This document shows, piece by piece, positions 3,916-11,914 of a stretch of DNA of 12,796 nt (within the stretch, counting starts at the first letter, position 1; each line of letters opens with the position of its first letter). This DNA comes from Richelia sp. UBA3308. Its GTDB lineage: Bacteria > Cyanobacteriota > Cyanobacteriia > Cyanobacteriales > Nostocaceae. The stretch is from assembly GCA_002361335.1 (NCBI GenBank), contig DESS01000262.1, forward strand, positions 29,661-42,456, written 5' to 3'. The notes below the pieces were generated by a model that saw only the letters and a list, made by a program, of their open reading frames with translations, was not told the origin of the DNA and searched no databases. Made by a program: the position numbers and the translations under genes.

Positions 3916-6474
3916 ATGAGTGCATCTAAAAATATTAGTACATCTATTACTGACCATCGCACGGTAGATATCAGTAAGCTGAGTCAAATGTACCAGCATT
4001 ATGTTGAAACTAAGGAAAAACATCCTCATGCTGTACTGTTTTATCGGGTGGGTGATTTTTTTGAATGTTATTTTGAAGATGCTGTAACTTTGGCGGAGGA
4101 GTTGGAACTTGTTTTAACTAGTAAGCAAGCTGGGGCTGATGTGGGACGGGTGGCGATGAGTGGTGTTCCCCATCATTCTTGGGAGCGTCATGCTACTGGG
4201 TTGGTGGAAAAGGGTTATGCTGTGGTAATTTGCGACCAGGTGGAGGATGCATCCCAGGTTACTGGTGGTAGATTGGTGAAAAGGGAAATTACGCGGATTT
4301 TGACTCCTGGTACTCTCCTTGAAGATGGCATGTTAAAGGCCAGTCGGAATAATTATTTAGCCGCTGTGGTAATTGCGGGGGATAATTGGGGTTTGGCTTA
4401 TGCTGATATTTCTACGGGAGAATTTCTTACTACTCAAACAAGTAATTTGGAGCATTTGACTCAGGAGTTGATGCGCTTGCAGCCCAGTGAGATTTTGTTT
4501 CCTACCAATGCGCCGGATTTAGGTGCTTTATTGAGGCCTGGTGAAAAGTCTCATAGTTTGCCGGAATGTTTACCAAGTTCTTTTTGTTATGCGTTGCGAT
4601 CGCAGGTTCCTTTTTCTCAAGGGGAAGCAAGAAGTAGGCTGTTGCAAAAGTTTAAGGTTCGCTCTTTGGAAGGGCTTGGTTGCGATCATCTTCCTTTAGC
4701 TGTTCGTGCTGCTGGTGGTTTGTTGGAATATCTGGAGGAAACGCAAAAGGAAAATCGAGTGCCTTTGCAGCCTCTGAAAAGTTATACTTTTAGTGATTTT
4801 TTGGTGGTTGATTATCAAACAAGGCGGAATTTAGAAATTACCCAGACGATTCGCGATGGTATTTATCACGGTTCGTTATTATGGGCGATGAATCGCACGA
4901 GTACGGCGATGGGTGGACGTGCTTTGCGGCGATGGTTGTTACAGCCTTTGTTGGATATCAAGGGGATTGGTGCTAGGCAAGATACGATAGAGGAATTGAC
5001 TGAAAATAGCGTTTTGCGTCAAGATTTGCGGGCCTTGTTACGACAAATTTACGATTTGGAAAGGTTGACGGGACGTGCTGGTTCTGGAACTGCAAATGCC
5101 AGGGATTTATCAGCTTTGGCGGATTCTTTGTCTAAGTTACCGCAGTTGAGTAATTTGGTGGTTGATGCTCGTTCTCCTTTTTTGAAGGCTTTGCAAAAGG
5201 TTCCGCCAGGGATGGAAGAGTTAGCACAGAAGATCAAGGCGCATATTGTGGAGTCGCCGCCGATACAGATAAAGGAAGGTGGTTTAATTCGAGAGGGAAT
5301 CAATTCTTTATTAGATGAAAGACGTGGATTGGTAGAGGAAGATCAGCAGTGGATTGCCAATTTAGAAATTGATGAAAGGGAAAGGACGGGAATTCCTAAG
5401 TTAAAGGTAGGGTACAATAAAACGTTTGGTTACTATTTGAGTGTTTCTCGGGCTTTAGCCGAACAAGTTCCTGATAATTACATTCGCAAACAGACTTTAA
5501 CTAATGAAGAACGTTATATTACGCCGGAGTTGAAGGAAAGGGAAGCCAGAATTCTCACTGCCAGAGATGATTTAAATAAGTTGGAATATGACATCTTTGT
5601 GGCTTTGCGGGAAGAGGTGGGATCTCTTGCTGAAGTGATTCGCAATATTTCCCGTGCGGTTGCAGCAGCAGATGTATTGTGCGGTTTAGCTGAATTAGCG
5701 GTATTTCAAGGTTATTGTCGTCCCGAAATTGTGGAAGGAAGAGAAATATCAGTTATTAGTGGAAGGCATCCGGTGGTGGAACAGTCTTTACCAGCTGGTT
5801 TCTTTGTACCAAATTCGACATTTTTGGGAAAGGAAGAAAAGAATGGTAGAAATTCCTCTCCAGATTTAATTATTCTTACAGGGCCAAATGCTAGTGGTAA
5901 AAGTTGTTATTTACGTCAGGTAGGATTAATTCAGTTGATGGCCCAGGTTGGTAGTTTTGTTCCTGCTGATAGTGCGACGATGGCAATTTGCGATCGCATT
6001 TTTACTCGTGTGGGAGCGGTGGATGATTTAGCTACCGGACAATCTACTTTTATGGTGGAGATGAATGAGACGGCGAATATTTTGAATCATGCAACGGATA
6101 GATCGTTAGTATTGTTGGATGAAATTGGTAGAGGTACGGCAACTTTTGATGGACTTTCTATAGCATGGGCTGTGGGAGAATATATTGCCACGGAGCTTTT
6201 AGCGAGAACAATTTTTGCGACTCATTATCACGAATTGAATGAATTAGCGTCGCTGTTGGATAACGTTGCTAATTATCAAGTGACGGTGAAAGAAATGCCA
6301 GATCAAATTATCTTTTTACATCAAGTACAACCGGGAGGTGCTGATAAATCTTATGGTATTGAAGCGGGGAGATTGGCGGGTTTACCAGCGGTGGTGATCA
6401 AGCGAGCTAAGCAGGTGATGGGGCAAATTGAGCAGCATAGTAAAATTGCGATCGGCTTGAAATCTCTTGATTAA
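3916..6474 (+). CDS. mutS: DNA mismatch repair protein MutS
   Basis: MutS recognises mispaired and unpaired bases as a dimer and, with ATP, starts mismatch repair. From ATG 3916 the protein has 852 aa, close to the 853 aa of E. coli MutS. Domain I contains the mismatch-wedging F-x-E motif in GDFFECYFEDA (F48-F49-E50). The connector, core and clamp regions follow. The ATPase has Walker A GPNASGKS (~656-663), the STFMVEMNE region (~715), Walker B LLDEIGRGTATFDG (D735-E736) and the ATHYHEL H-loop. The C-terminus GADKSYGIEAGRLAGLP ends SKIAIGLKSLD, a normal cyanobacterial ending. The frame is also open to ATGs at 3865 and 3847, but those extra residues (MIKYCHMAISILRYPSTS) do not resemble the family, so 3916 (MSASKN) is preferred. 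An in-frame small ORF begins right after the stop. Confidence 0.97.
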   Translation: MSASKNISTSITDHRTVDISKLSQMYQHYVETKEKHPHAVLFYRVGDFFECYFEDAVTLAEELELVLTSKQAGADVGRVAMSGVPHHSWERHATGLVEKGYAVVICDQVEDASQVTGGRLVKREITRILTPGTLLEDGMLKASRNNYLAAVVIAGDNWGLAYADISTGEFLTTQTSNLEHLTQELMRLQPSEILFPTNAPDLGALLRPGEKSHSLPECLPSSFCYALRSQVPFSQGEARSRLLQKFKVRSLEGLGCDHLPLAVRAAGGLLEYLEETQKENRVPLQPLKSYTFSDFLVVDYQTRRNLEITQTIRDGIYHGSLLWAMNRTSTAMGGRALRRWLLQPLLDIKGIGARQDTIEELTENSVLRQDLRALLRQIYDLERLTGRAGSGTANARDLSALADSLSKLPQLSNLVVDARSPFLKALQKVPPGMEELAQKIKAHIVESPPIQIKEGGLIREGINSLLDERRGLVEEDQQWIANLEIDERERTGIPKLKVGYNKTFGYYLSVSRALAEQVPDNYIRKQTLTNEERYITPELKEREARILTARDDLNKLEYDIFVALREEVGSLAEVIRNISRAVAAADVLCGLAELAVFQGYCRPEIVEGREISVISGRHPVVEQSLPAGFFVPNSTFLGKEEKNGRNSSPDLIILTGPNASGKSCYLRQVGLIQLMAQVGSFVPADSATMAICDRIFTRVGAVDDLATGQSTFMVEMNETANILNHATDRSLVLLDEIGRGTATFDGLSIAWAVGEYIATELLARTIFATHYHELNELASLLDNVANYQVTVKEMPDQIIFLHQVQPGGADKSYGIEAGRLAGLPAVVIKRAKQVMGQIEQHSKIAIGLKSLD

Positions 6475-6570
6475 ATGAAGGAAGAGCCGAAGTTGGAAGA
6501 GCCGAAGTTGGAAGAGCCGAAGTTGGAGCACAAATTATCGATCAAAATTTTTTGTGAATTGTGGCGATAA
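6475..6570 (+). CDS. 31-codon EEPKL-repeat mini-ORF abutting mutS
   Basis: TAAATG: the ATG follows the mutS stop directly and is in the same frame. The peptide starts MKEEPKLEEPKLEEPKLEHK, three EEPKL pentapeptides, and ends LSIKIFCELWR. It could be a separate coupled peptide, a readthrough tail of MutS, or non-coding repeat DNA that happens to stay open because 15 bp is a multiple of three. Known MutS proteins end where this one does, so the tail is not a lost MutS domain. Confidence 0.35.
   Translation: MKEEPKLEEPKLEEPKLEHKLSIKIFCELWR
6481..6525. repeat. 15-bp tandem repeat, 3 copies
   Basis: Three exact copies of gaagagccgaagttg (6481-6495, 6496-6510, 6511-6525). The first copy starts 7 bases after the mutS stop codon. 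Perfect identity points to recent slippage expansion and to likely copy-number variation between strains. Confidence 0.9.
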
Positions 6571-6802
6571 ATGGATCGATCGCGATAAGCCGCTCACGCA
6601 TGTGCTACCCTACTCTTCGAGAACTCCTTCGGAGAACGGGAACACCTTGCGATCGCATTGAAATTTTAGCTTAGTCTTCTTTACTTCAAGGGGTGCTTGT
6701 CACCCCTGGAAGTGAAATTGTGTTAACAGAAGCGCAATTTTATTTTTTACAAAAGAAGGAAGAATTTAGGGGTAAGATAAAAGTACTATAATATAATATT
6801 TA
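6571..6802. other. intergenic region with a HIP1 site and a 13-bp hairpin
   Basis: Contains the last HIP1 palindrome of the window (GCGATCGC 6649-6656) and a small ctcc-ttc-ggag hairpin near 6622. A strong stem-loop pairs acttcaaggggtg (6683-6695) with cacccctggaagt (6701-6713), one mismatch. No U-run follows the stem on either strand. It separates convergent genes (mutS on plus, the channel on minus), where a bidirectional terminator is expected. Confidence 0.5.
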
Positions 6803-7633
6803 TCATTTTGATTTTAAATTTCCAACTAATCTAGCAATAAATACTGCTGGAAATATCACTCCAATAATTGCTTCAAAATTTGTAATAATTTTAGCGATAG
6901 AACTCATTGGAACAATATCACCATAACCTACAGTAGTTAAAGTCTTAAAACTTAAATAAAGTAAATCAAATGGCTGTTCAACTTTTTTAAAACCAAAACT
7001 AGAAAATGCATTTCCATCAAGCAAAAAAATAATTAAATACATAAAAAACCATAGGATGCCAAGTAAAATATATATAGAAATGCTGCCAACAATAATTTCA
7101 TAACTCACGTTTTCATCTCTAATTAATTTCATAACAAAAATGACAATAAATTCAAATAAAAGAACTATAGATAAAATACTTGCGATTATCACAAGTAAAT
7201 TATTTATGATTTGTTGTGAGATGAATAAATTAATGACATATATAACAAGAGGTATAAAACTTTTCGATAAATAAGGAAAATGAAATATAATGTTTTTTTT
7301 ATTTTTTCTTTCAGATACTAATGTAATATCAAATCGGTTGGCATTGGGATTATATATTTTTTCAGTCTCAGGGCGCAGAGTTTCTTTAGCTAATCTTTTT
7401 AATAATTCCGATATATCCGCAAAGGATATAATTTCCTCTCTAAGCTTTTTATCGTTTATAATTTCATATCTTTTAATCGCTAAATAAATTGGTAATAAAT
7501 ATAAAACTAATACTATTTTTTGTGGAAAAATAGCAGAAAATAGTAAGAATAATGAAACTCCAAGCAATAATCGAGCATATTTGTACTTTACAAATGATTC
7601 AAAAATTTCAAATATTGTAGCTTTAAACTTCAT
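6803..7633 (-). CDS. potassium-channel-like membrane protein (Ion_trans_2 / two-helix pore)
   Basis: 276 aa from the ATG at 7633, which has GGAAG four bases upstream; a TTG 39 bases earlier is a weaker start. Hydrophobic segments lie at about 21-50, 124-142, 148-170 and 180-205. The C-terminal pore module contains the filter TTVGYGD (T233-D239), preceded by pore helix DLLYLSFKTL and followed by inner helix FEAIIGVIFPAVFIARLVG. TVGYGD is the K+-selective signature, so potassium conductance across the cytoplasmic membrane is the likely role. No RCK/TrkA regulatory domain follows; the chain ends at NLKSK. The gene stands alone, convergent with mutS, and is strongly AT-rich. Confidence 0.85.
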   Translation of the reverse strand: MKFKATIFEIFESFVKYKYARLLLGVSLFLLFSAIFPQKIVLVLYLLPIYLAIKRYEIINDKKLREEIISFADISELLKRLAKETLRPETEKIYNPNANRFDITLVSERKNKKNIIFHFPYLSKSFIPLVIYVINLFISQQIINNLLVIIASILSIVLLFEFIVIFVMKLIRDENVSYEIIVGSISIYILLGILWFFMYLIIFLLDGNAFSSFGFKKVEQPFDLLYLSFKTLTTVGYGDIVPMSSIAKIITNFEAIIGVIFPAVFIARLVGNLKSK

Positions 7634-7795
7634 TTTGCTTCCGGAATAATTTTGAATTACTATAAGTTTCAATATAAATGGATTTATAGTTAAAAGAAGA
7701 ATATAAAAACTACATTTTTTTAATTTGTTGGCATATATAAATCAAATATTTTAAAATTTATTTTCTTCTTAACTCAAATATATCGGTAGAATTCC

Positions 7796-7811
7796 CCACG
7801 GTAAGCCGTGG
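7796..7811. other. ccacgg-taag-ccgtgg hairpin in the spacer 7634-8182
   Basis: A perfect 6-bp stem (7796-7801 / 7806-7811) followed by TGTTTTAT. The surrounding text (ttccccacggtaagccgtgg) resembles, from memory, subterminal hairpins of IS200/IS605-type elements, but no transposase lies nearby. It could equally be a terminator. The rest of the spacer up to 8013 shows only AT-rich sequence and an 80-codon minus-strand frame (7769-8011) that I do not accept as a gene. Confidence 0.35.
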
Positions 7812-8013
7812 TGTTTTATGCGCCGCAAACGACTCGGGAATGGGTTGGGCATCATACGCCATCCCAATTCCAATCTTCTTCCTTCTTCCTTGGCTTTAAT
7901 AAGCTCTTTTTGTTGAAGAAGAAATTCCTTAATTCCAAAATTAAAAAGAAAATAACGATAAGAAATATTTTCTTTAAGATCGATCGCATTAGAGAGTAAA
8001 TTGTATTTCAATT

Positions 8014-8154
8014 GCTACATAAGTAGGTGGGCACAAAAAAACAAGCTATGTAACATAATCTAAAATAATCGAAACCCCACAGTGTCACATTTCTTCGCTT
8101 CCCGCAGCGAAAAATGACATAGTTATAAACTTTTTCACCTATCTACTTAATTGC
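8014..8154. repeat. ~140-bp inverted-repeat element upstream of the AraC gene
   Basis: The left end gctacataagtaggtg (8014-8029) is roughly mirrored by cacctatctacttaattgc (8136-8154). Inside, TGTCA...TTCGCT (8083-8099) pairs with AGCGAA...TGACA (8106-8119) as a central hairpin. The architecture, terminal inverted repeats around a foldback centre with no ORF, suggests a small non-autonomous mobile element or a structured leader. It ends about 30 bases before the AraC start and so may carry that gene's promoter. Confidence 0.4.
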
Positions 8155-8182
8155 CCTTCGTAACTTTTAACTTCTAAATGTG

Positions 8183-9079
8183 ATGTCAAAAGAACAAACC
8201 ATAAAAATTGATTTCAATACTGAAAAAAATCCATCGCCAATTCTGCTTCCTCCAATAATTTCTAGCATTGCCAAAGGATGGAATAATATTGGTGTTGGAT
8301 ATTACCGTTTACCTAGCAGCGAAACTCCCGAAATAAGTTTTTTACAACACATTATTGCAGTTCATGTTGATAAATATCCGATTAAAGGAGAAAGATTAAT
8401 AGAAGGGCGTACAGTCAAAGAAACTTATACAAATGGCAAGATTGCAATTTACCCGGCATATATGACTCAGAAGATGAATTGGGATAAGGAAATAGAATTC
8501 ATCAATATTTCTCTCGAACCGAAGTTTTTAGTCAATTGTGCCGATAAATCCATCGATAGCAATCGCATTGAAATTTTACCGCAGTTTGCGATCGAAGATG
8601 CAGTTATTTATAGCCTGGGATTAGCATTAAAAACAGAAATTGAATCGGATAATAGCGCTAGTCTTCTCTATGCTGAATCCGCAGCAACTATGTTAGCAGT
8701 TCATATTTTGCGACATTACGCGGTACAAAAATCTATAATTAAGCACTTTGCAGGAGGAATATCTCAGTCTAAACTAAAGCTGGTGATTAATTACATCAAC
8801 GATAATTTAGATCGAAATTTGAGCTTGACTCAACTTGCTGAATTAGTATACATGAGTCCAAATAATTTTGTCCGCTTATTTAAACAATCCACCGGAATAA
8901 CGCCATATCAATATGTACTTCAGTGTCGAATTGAAAAAGCGAAAGAATTACTAAAATATCAGAAATTAACCCTTACTGAAATATCCCAAAAACTCGGATT
9001 TTACGATCAAAGCCGCTTCACTAATACATTTCGTAAACATGTGGGAATCACCCCTAAAAGATATCGAGATAGTTTATAA
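8183..9079 (+). CDS. AraC-family transcriptional regulator
   Basis: 298 aa from ATG 8183 (a GTG one codon earlier is also in frame). The N-terminal ~190 residues look like a cupin-type effector or dimerisation domain, with no recognisable ligand motif. The C-terminal AraC/XylS DNA-binding domain is complete: first helix-turn-helix LSLTQLAELVYMSPNNFVRL (~213-232), linker helix with GITPYQYVLQCRIEKAKELL, and second helix-turn-helix LTLTEISQKLGFYDQSRF (~262-279), ending in the conserved GITPKRYR. Such proteins usually activate neighbouring genes in response to a small molecule. Two small membrane protein genes follow on the same strand, making them the first candidates for its targets. Confidence 0.93.
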   Translation: MSKEQTIKIDFNTEKNPSPILLPPIISSIAKGWNNIGVGYYRLPSSETPEISFLQHIIAVHVDKYPIKGERLIEGRTVKETYTNGKIAIYPAYMTQKMNWDKEIEFINISLEPKFLVNCADKSIDSNRIEILPQFAIEDAVIYSLGLALKTEIESDNSASLLYAESAATMLAVHILRHYAVQKSIIKHFAGGISQSKLKLVINYINDNLDRNLSLTQLAELVYMSPNNFVRLFKQSTGITPYQYVLQCRIEKAKELLKYQKLTLTEISQKLGFYDQSRFTNTFRKHVGITPKRYRDSL

Positions 9080-9179
9080 AAATGAGAATACTTGATAATT
9101 GACAATTTTTGATTATAATTGCCAAGATTTTCTGTATCGAATTTTGTATTCTAATTTTGTTCTAAATTACAAAACATCG

Positions 9180-9593
9180 ATGAATACAAAAAAAACCCAT
9201 CAAACATTACTCTTAACCCTGTTAATTATAAATGTAGTAATTACAGCTTTTCACTATACAGATAATTTTATCAATTTTTCCCAATACCCAGACCCCGAAT
9301 GGATAACTCCCGAAAGCATTTATCAATCTTGGTTTATACTTACTAGTATTGGCATGATTGGTTATATTTTGTATCTGAAAAATGTTTTATGGTTTGCTTA
9401 TATATGCCTAAGTATTTATTCACTAACTGGTATATTAAGTCCAGGACATTACTTTTTCCAAACAACCGAAATATTTTCTCTGAAAATGCATATTTTTATT
9501 TGGCTAGATTTTATCGCTGCTACATTAATACTTAGTTTCATAATTTGGTCGGGATTATTTTTAAAAGAATGGAAACAAGCAATTAACGAGTAA
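9180..9593 (+). CDS. small four-helix integral membrane protein
   Basis: 137 aa from the ATG at 9180; the frame is open further back to a TTG at 9099, but those residues look non-coding. About four hydrophobic segments lie at ~8-25 (LLLTLLIINVVITAFHY), 48-66, 73-92 and 105-128. Polar landmarks are HYTDNF near residue 26 and SPGHYFF near residue 90, followed by KMHIFIWLDF. It resembles, from memory, uncharacterised bacterial membrane proteins. No catalytic motif is evident, though the conserved-looking His residues (HYTD, GHYF, MHIF) near the membrane are worth noting. It follows the AraC gene by 100 bases. Confidence 0.7.
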   Translation: MNTKKTHQTLLLTLLIINVVITAFHYTDNFINFSQYPDPEWITPESIYQSWFILTSIGMIGYILYLKNVLWFAYICLSIYSLTGILSPGHYFFQTTEIFSLKMHIFIWLDFIAATLILSFIIWSGLFLKEWKQAINE

Positions 9594-9613
9594 AAATAGG
9601 CGAAATTTAAACG

Positions 9614-9919
9614 TTGGAAGAATTAGCTATTGGAATCATTATTGCTCTACTAACAATCTTGGTAATTAATATTTTACCATGCGGGTTTAATTCCCCATCG
9701 TCTATAGGTTACTTTGCTTCAGTTAGAGTTAAATCCCCTTCTGCCATCTGTCTTCTTTTAATTCATCCAGCTTGGGATTTACTTTTTGATAACCATAACT
9801 TAACTTCATTTGTTACTCAATGGTATCCAGTATTTTATATTGGTTACCATATTGTAATGTCTTTGTATATTGCTTTAAAATGTATCAAAATAGAAGAAAA
9901 CAATCCCTTCATCAACTAA
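9614..9919 (+). CDS. small membrane protein with TTG start
   Basis: 101 aa starting at TTG 9614; an in-frame TAA at 9608-9610 excludes an earlier start and no suitable ATG exists inside. Hydrophobic segments lie at ~4-24 (LAIGIIIALLTILVINILP), around 44-58 (AICLLLIHPAWDLLF) and 72-90 (YPVFYIGYHIVMSLYIALK). It begins 20 bases after the previous gene and probably shares its transcript. Family not recognised. The poor start, with no Shine-Dalgarno, leaves open that it is the remnant of a longer protein. Confidence 0.55.
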   Translation: MEELAIGIIIALLTILVINILPCGFNSPSSIGYFASVRVKSPSAICLLLIHPAWDLLFDNHNLTSFVTQWYPVFYIGYHIVMSLYIALKCIKIEENNPFIN

Positions 9920-10012
9920 CTTGCTGATTATCTCATGTAAGTTTACTTAGGAAAAAAATTACAAATAATTAATATAAATAGTAAATTTATACTTTATTAT
10001 TAAAAAATAACC

Positions 10013-10039
10013 AAGTATTATCACTGTAAATTAACACTT
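10013..10039 (+). promoter_or_regulatory. upstream box shared by the two lipoprotein genes (copy 1)
   Basis: 27 bases matching 10876-10902 at 22 positions, without gaps, and ending in aacactt exactly 18 bases before the ATG in both cases. It probably contains the promoter or a regulator site and was copied with the gene. AGGA lies just before this ATG but is absent from copy 2. Confidence 0.5.
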
Positions 10040-10050
10040 TAGTAGGATAC

Positions 10051-10623
10051 ATGAAAGTAGTACCAAAAGTGTTTCTAATTACACTAGTAGCTTCGGTTGT
10101 TGGATTGGTGGGATGTAATAAAAATTTGTTACCTGAAGATACAAAATCTTCAAATTCATCACTGATAATCGAAAAATCGACGGTTGATGATTCAATAACA
10201 CTTTTGTTACCACAGGTAGTTGTAGAGTTAAAGCAAGGTAAACCAAAGTCTGGATGGTTGACGAAATTTGATTCGCAAAAAAAAGAGATGCAAATCACCT
10301 TAAATGGTTTTTCTCAAATAGTAGAATTCACTAACATCAAAAAGCTGAAATTTATTCTAGATAGAGCACCTTATTCCTCTCCTGACATTTTAGTTAGGAA
10401 TGAAAAACAATTATCTAACATCAAGCAGCAAACTTGGGTAGGAATTCCTATTAGCGATTTTCAGTTGCGAAAAGATAGAATAGATCAAGCCAAGGTAAAA
10501 CAAAGCAATTATATACTTGATAACTTCGGGCAAGTTTTATCAGATAGCAGCTATATATTAGAAGCTATAGAGTTAGATAAATCCTTACAGAAGATGACAC
10601 TTAAGGTACTTCTAACAACCTAA
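10051..10623 (+). CDS. lipoprotein, tandem paralogue 1
   Basis: 190 aa. It starts with a lipoprotein signal peptide: MKVVPK, hydrophobic FLITLVASVVG, then lipobox LVGC with Cys22 as the lipidation site; the mature protein begins CNKN. The remainder is hydrophilic and beta-rich looking. Segments shared with the next gene are GWLTKFDSQKKEM, IKKLKFILDRA, IPISDFQL and the ending LQKMTLKVL. I do not recognise the fold. It should be anchored to a membrane on the periplasmic side. A 12-bp hairpin follows the stop. It and its neighbour form a duplicated transcription unit rather than a single operon. Confidence 0.75.
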   Translation: MKVVPKVFLITLVASVVGLVGCNKNLLPEDTKSSNSSLIIEKSTVDDSITLLLPQVVVELKQGKPKSGWLTKFDSQKKEMQITLNGFSQIVEFTNIKKLKFILDRAPYSSPDILVRNEKQLSNIKQQTWVGIPISDFQLRKDRIDQAKVKQSNYILDNFGQVLSDSSYILEAIELDKSLQKMTLKVLLTT

Positions 10624-10650
10624 CCAATAGAAAAAATGCTTATTTAATGT

Positions 10651-10676
10651 AAAGACTTTGCAACTGCGAAGTCTTT
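10651..10676 (+). terminator. terminator hairpin after lipoprotein 1
   Basis: aaagactttgc (10651-10661) pairs with gcgaagtcttt (10666-10676) around the loop aact: 11 bp with one G-T pair. An extra t-a pair lies outside. It begins 28 bases after the stop codon. The trailing atattatct is only weakly U-rich. The remaining spacer to 10875 is plain AT-rich DNA with no gene. Confidence 0.7.
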
Positions 10677-10875
10677 ATATTATCTCTAAAATATTTATCC
10701 TTTTTATTTAAAAATATCGATATCATCTAACATAAAATAGTATTTACTTTTATTATTTTGATATAGTTTATATTCTGATTTTTTGTTTACACCAAGCATA
10801 TATACCATAAACAAATAAATTTACTCTATTTTTGATTATTTGTCAACTTGTGATACCTTATTATTCAAAAAAATG

Positions 10876-10902
10876 AAGTATCATGAATATAAAATAACAC
10901 TT
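10876..10902 (+). promoter_or_regulatory. upstream box shared by the two lipoprotein genes (copy 2)
   Basis: Second copy of the 27-base upstream box (22 of 27 identical to 10013-10039), with the same 18-base distance from aacactt to the ATG. Identical spacing argues for shared regulation. No Shine-Dalgarno precedes this ATG. Confidence 0.5.
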
Positions 10903-10913
10903 AGTTTCGATAC

Positions 10914-11501
10914 ATGAAAGTATTATCTAAAGTGTTGCTAATTACATTATTAGCTGCAATTTTCGGGCTGGCTGGATGTAATCAAAATAAGTTCTCTGAA
11001 GTTAAATCGTCTGTAATTCCATTACCTGCAATAAAACCATCTACTGCCGATAAATCAGTAACAGTTTTGTTTCCGCAAAAGGGAAATATAAGTTTAATTA
11101 AAGGTGTGTCTAAAATCGGATGGGTGAAAGTTAATCCGCAAGCAAAACAGATTGAAGTTAGTTTGAATAATAGTTCCGAAACTATTGATTTTGCTCTGAT
11201 AAAAAAAGTAAATTTTGACTTAAATAGAGCAATTTTCAGTGATGGAGATTTTAGGAAGGGTGAAGAATCATCTGAATTGATACAGGATACTTTGACAAAT
11301 ATTCCTGTAAATGATTTGAAGTTGTCTGAAGATGACACGAGTGAAGTTACGGTAAAACTGAATAATTCTACATTGAGTAAAGATAAGCAGGAAAGTATTA
11401 CTTCTGTTGTAGGAGATGGCATCTACGTTGTGGAAGAAATACTGTTTGATGAGTCTTCAAAGAAGATGACATTTAAGGTATTGTGTTGCACGGCTAAATA
11501 A
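10914..11501 (+). CDS. lipoprotein, tandem paralogue 2
   Basis: 195 aa. Signal peptide MKVLSKVLLITLLAAIFG followed by lipobox LAGC (Cys22), mature start CNQN. It aligns along its whole length with the preceding gene: VTVLFPQ vs ITLLLPQ, GWVKVNPQAKQ vs GWLTKFDSQKK, IKKVNFDLNRA vs IKKLKFILDRA, IPVNDLKL vs IPISDFQL, and KKMTFKVL vs QKMTLKVL. Two extra Cys occur near the end (LCCTAK). Overall divergence is large although the layout is unchanged, so the duplication is not recent. Function unknown; a periplasmic or outer-membrane role is implied by lipidation. Confidence 0.75.
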   Translation: MKVLSKVLLITLLAAIFGLAGCNQNKFSEVKSSVIPLPAIKPSTADKSVTVLFPQKGNISLIKGVSKIGWVKVNPQAKQIEVSLNNSSETIDFALIKKVNFDLNRAIFSDGDFRKGEESSELIQDTLTNIPVNDLKLSEDDTSEVTVKLNNSTLSKDKQESITSVVGDGIYVVEEILFDESSKKMTFKVLCCTAK

Positions 11502-11524
11502 TAAAGTTAAGCCAAACATAATCT

Positions 11525-11550
11525 AGAGACTTCGCAATTGCGGAGTCTCT
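11525..11550 (+). terminator. terminator hairpin after lipoprotein 2
   Basis: agagacttcgc (11525-11535) pairs with gcggagtctct (11540-11550) around the loop aatt. It is homologous to the hairpin at 10651-10676, with the second stem pair changed from A-T to G-C on both sides. It starts 24 bases after the stop codon and is followed by tatatccatttttt. Confidence 0.72.
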
Positions 11551-11701
11551 TATATCCATTTTTTATATAAATTAATCAATTGTAATTTCATAAAAAATCA
11601 AGTCTATTTACATGATTTTGTCACAAATAAATTACGCTATCATTGTGTTTTTTATGGAAATGTATATCCAAATTAATATTTTTATTTTGTTTAAAAATGT
11701 A

Positions 11702-11729
11702 TTGATTAAACTTAAATAATTCCTAAAAT
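11702..11729 (+). promoter_or_regulatory. possible promoter in the spacer 11551-11914
   Basis: TTGATT (11702-11707) and TAAAAT (11724-11729) are 16 bases apart, a plausible sigma-70-type pair. It would give a ~180-base leader for the gene at 11915. In DNA this AT-rich such matches arise often by chance. Nothing else was recognised in this 364-base spacer apart from the Shine-Dalgarno AGAAGGA at 11901-11907. Confidence 0.25.
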
Positions 11730-11914
11730 ATATGCATTAATAGAGATATGAGACTCATGCTTCAGTTATGTCGAGCAAGTTGAACTTCCTTATAAACATT
11801 AAAAAATAAGTAATCACTATTCTTGTGAAAAGCTTTCTTCTCTAAAAATATTAGGAAGTAAAAAATTTGTGCTGCGGAAAATTTATTGTTGTTTAGTTAT
11901 AGAAGGAAAAAAAT

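Noticed and set aside
5049..5303. Minus-strand 84-codon frame inside mutS
   Set aside because: It is antisense to a highly conserved coding region.
7290..7999. Plus-strand frames at 7290-7487 and 7808-7999
   Set aside because: The first is antisense to the channel gene and the second to AT-rich spacer; both have shadow-like composition.
7769..8011. Minus-strand 80-codon frame (MKYNLLSNAID...)
   Set aside because: The C-terminal part reads across the ccacgg hairpin and repeat-like DNA. The middle (KEFLLQQKELIKAKEEGRR) looks slightly protein-like and could be a remnant, but support is too thin to call a gene.
9987..10298. Minus-strand 103-codon frame
   Set aside because: It is antisense to lipoprotein 1, whose signal peptide and lipobox are clear.
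10982..11422. Minus-strand 146-codon frame
   Set aside because: It is antisense to lipoprotein 2; the paralogue alignment supports only the plus strand.
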